The notes under the pieces are model-generated. The model made no database searches. It was not told the origin of the DNA and saw only the letters and a list, made by a program, of their open reading frames with translations. From Caldisericota bacterium (GTDB taxonomy: Bacteria; Caldisericota; Caldisericia; Cryosericales; Cryosericaceae): a stretch of DNA of 7,071 bases. Positions 6,667-7,071 of the stretch are shown here, in pieces (the stretch's first letter is position 1; each line of letters starts with the position of its first letter). The stretch is taken from contig JAPLGH010000158.1 of the NCBI GenBank assembly GCA_026390285.1, positions 1 through 7,071 on the forward strand, in the 5' to 3' direction. Made by a program: the position numbers and the translations under genes.

Positions 6667-6842
6667 GGCGAGAAGTGACACACAAACCCAGCGCACTCGC
6701 CAATGCGTCCTCACGCCGCCCAGTGACGAGGTGACAGAGCCTGTAACAAGAAGTCTACCCATTTGCCGAATGACCGCAAGTCCACAACTGCGAGGGATCA
6801 CAACGTCCAGAGACAGTTCCTGGCGAATGTTCTGCTATCGCA

Positions 6843-6848
6843 TATACT
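6843..6848 (+). promoter_or_regulatory. Possible -10 box for the nitroreductase gene
   Basis: TATACT matches the -10 consensus in five of six bases and lies about 58 bases before the GTG start. The matching -35 region (CTGGCG at 6820-6825, spacer 17) is poor, so the promoter is tentative. Confidence 0.3.
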
Positions 6849-6894
6849 TCTCGTGTACCAGGAACCACCGGGCACAGGCAACTGAGACAGCATC

Positions 6895-6901
6895 GAGGAG
6901 G
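6895..6901 (+). promoter_or_regulatory. Ribosome binding site of the nitroreductase gene
   Basis: GAGGAGG stands five bases before GTG 6907. With an in-frame TGA at 6883 and no other start codon between, it makes this GTG the only supportable start. Confidence 0.75.
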
Positions 6902-6906
6902 CACTC

Positions 6907-7071
6907 GTGGACACAATTCGCAACAGGAGGAGCATTCGGAAGTACACGGCCGACCCGGTACCTCAGGAGCTGGTGACCAGACTGCTCCAAGCAGCCATGT
7001 CGGCTCCGTCGGCTGGCAACGAACAGCCATGGGAGTTTATCATCATCACGGACCGTGAAGTACTGCAAGCC
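6907..7071 (+). CDS. Nitroreductase-family flavoprotein, 3'-partial
   Basis: N-terminal 55 codons of an FMN-dependent nitroreductase-family enzyme; these are cytoplasmic oxidoreductases, often dimeric, that reduce nitro compounds, quinones or flavins with NAD(P)H. The first residues, with IRNRRSIRKY at 4-13, carry the Arg-Arg-Ser segment that contacts the FMN phosphate in this family. Around 34-45 the APSAGNEQPWEF block is the second family signature, where the Asn and Gln-Pro-Trp are typical. The substrate cannot be told from this part. The GTG start is set by GAGGAGG upstream and an in-frame stop at 6883. It is transcribed away from rplS and is probably unrelated to it. The gene runs off the right edge. 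Confidence 0.88.
   Translation, partial: MDTIRNRRSIRKYTADPVPQELVTRLLQAAMSAPSAGNEQPWEFIIITDREVLQA

Larger units (their letters stand above)
6593..6906. other. Divergent intergenic region, 314 bases
   Basis: Between the divergent rplS and nitroreductase genes. It holds the rplS leader (a CA/TA-rich tract on the plus strand at 6618-6639), the rplS promoter, a six-base inverted repeat GGCGAG...CTCGCC (6667-6672 and 6696-6701) touching the -35 box, and a possible promoter of the right-hand gene. From about 6702 to 6830 I see no gene, tRNA or strong repeat; open frames here show no family-like composition. Confidence 0.6.

Noticed and set aside
6593..6703. Upstream in-frame extension of rplS to a start at 6703
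   Set aside because: The extra 37 residues are Cys/Val/Arg-rich and unlike L19, they would cross the predicted promoter, and the strong Shine-Dalgarno site points to ATG 6592.
6731..7030. Open frames on both strands across the intergenic region and the nitroreductase start
   Set aside because: They overlap the clear nitroreductase frame in other frames, lack good ribosome sites, and their composition is not protein-like.

Overview
This is a bacterial chromosomal segment of moderate GC, densely coded, with ordinary housekeeping and potassium-transport genes. All four genes whose starts depend on local evidence use good Shine-Dalgarno sites, and TTG or GTG starts are common (lepB and yraN TTG, nitroreductase GTG). 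I cannot name the phylum from the sequence alone. No RNA gene, insertion sequence, CRISPR array or prophage gene was seen.

Left half, plus strand (1-4558): the 3' part of a high-affinity K+ pump operon. KdpB (catalytic P-type ATPase subunit) is cut by the window edge and lacks only about 16-17 N-terminal residues. It is followed by complete kdpC and then by a kdpD-like gene. kdpA (and kdpF, if present) should lie to the left. The KdpD-like protein has the KdpD ATP-binding domain, a universal-stress-protein-like domain, the four-helix membrane domain and a GAF domain. It stops before the histidine-kinase core, and no kdpE response regulator follows. This is the most interesting object in the window.

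Right half, minus strand (6592 down to 4588): rplS (ribosomal protein L19), lepB (signal peptidase I), rnhB (ribonuclease HII) and yraN (UPF0102 nuclease-like protein), in an order common in bacteria. A strong intrinsic terminator lies between lepB and rnhB and splits the cluster into rplS-lepB and rnhB-yraN. rplS has its own recognisable promoter and is not preceded by trmD, its usual partner. The kdp and rnhB-yraN units converge with only 29 bases between their stop codons.

Far right (6593-7071): a 314-base divergent intergenic region holds the rplS promoter and leader and a possible promoter for a plus-strand nitroreductase-family gene, which runs off the window after 55 codons.
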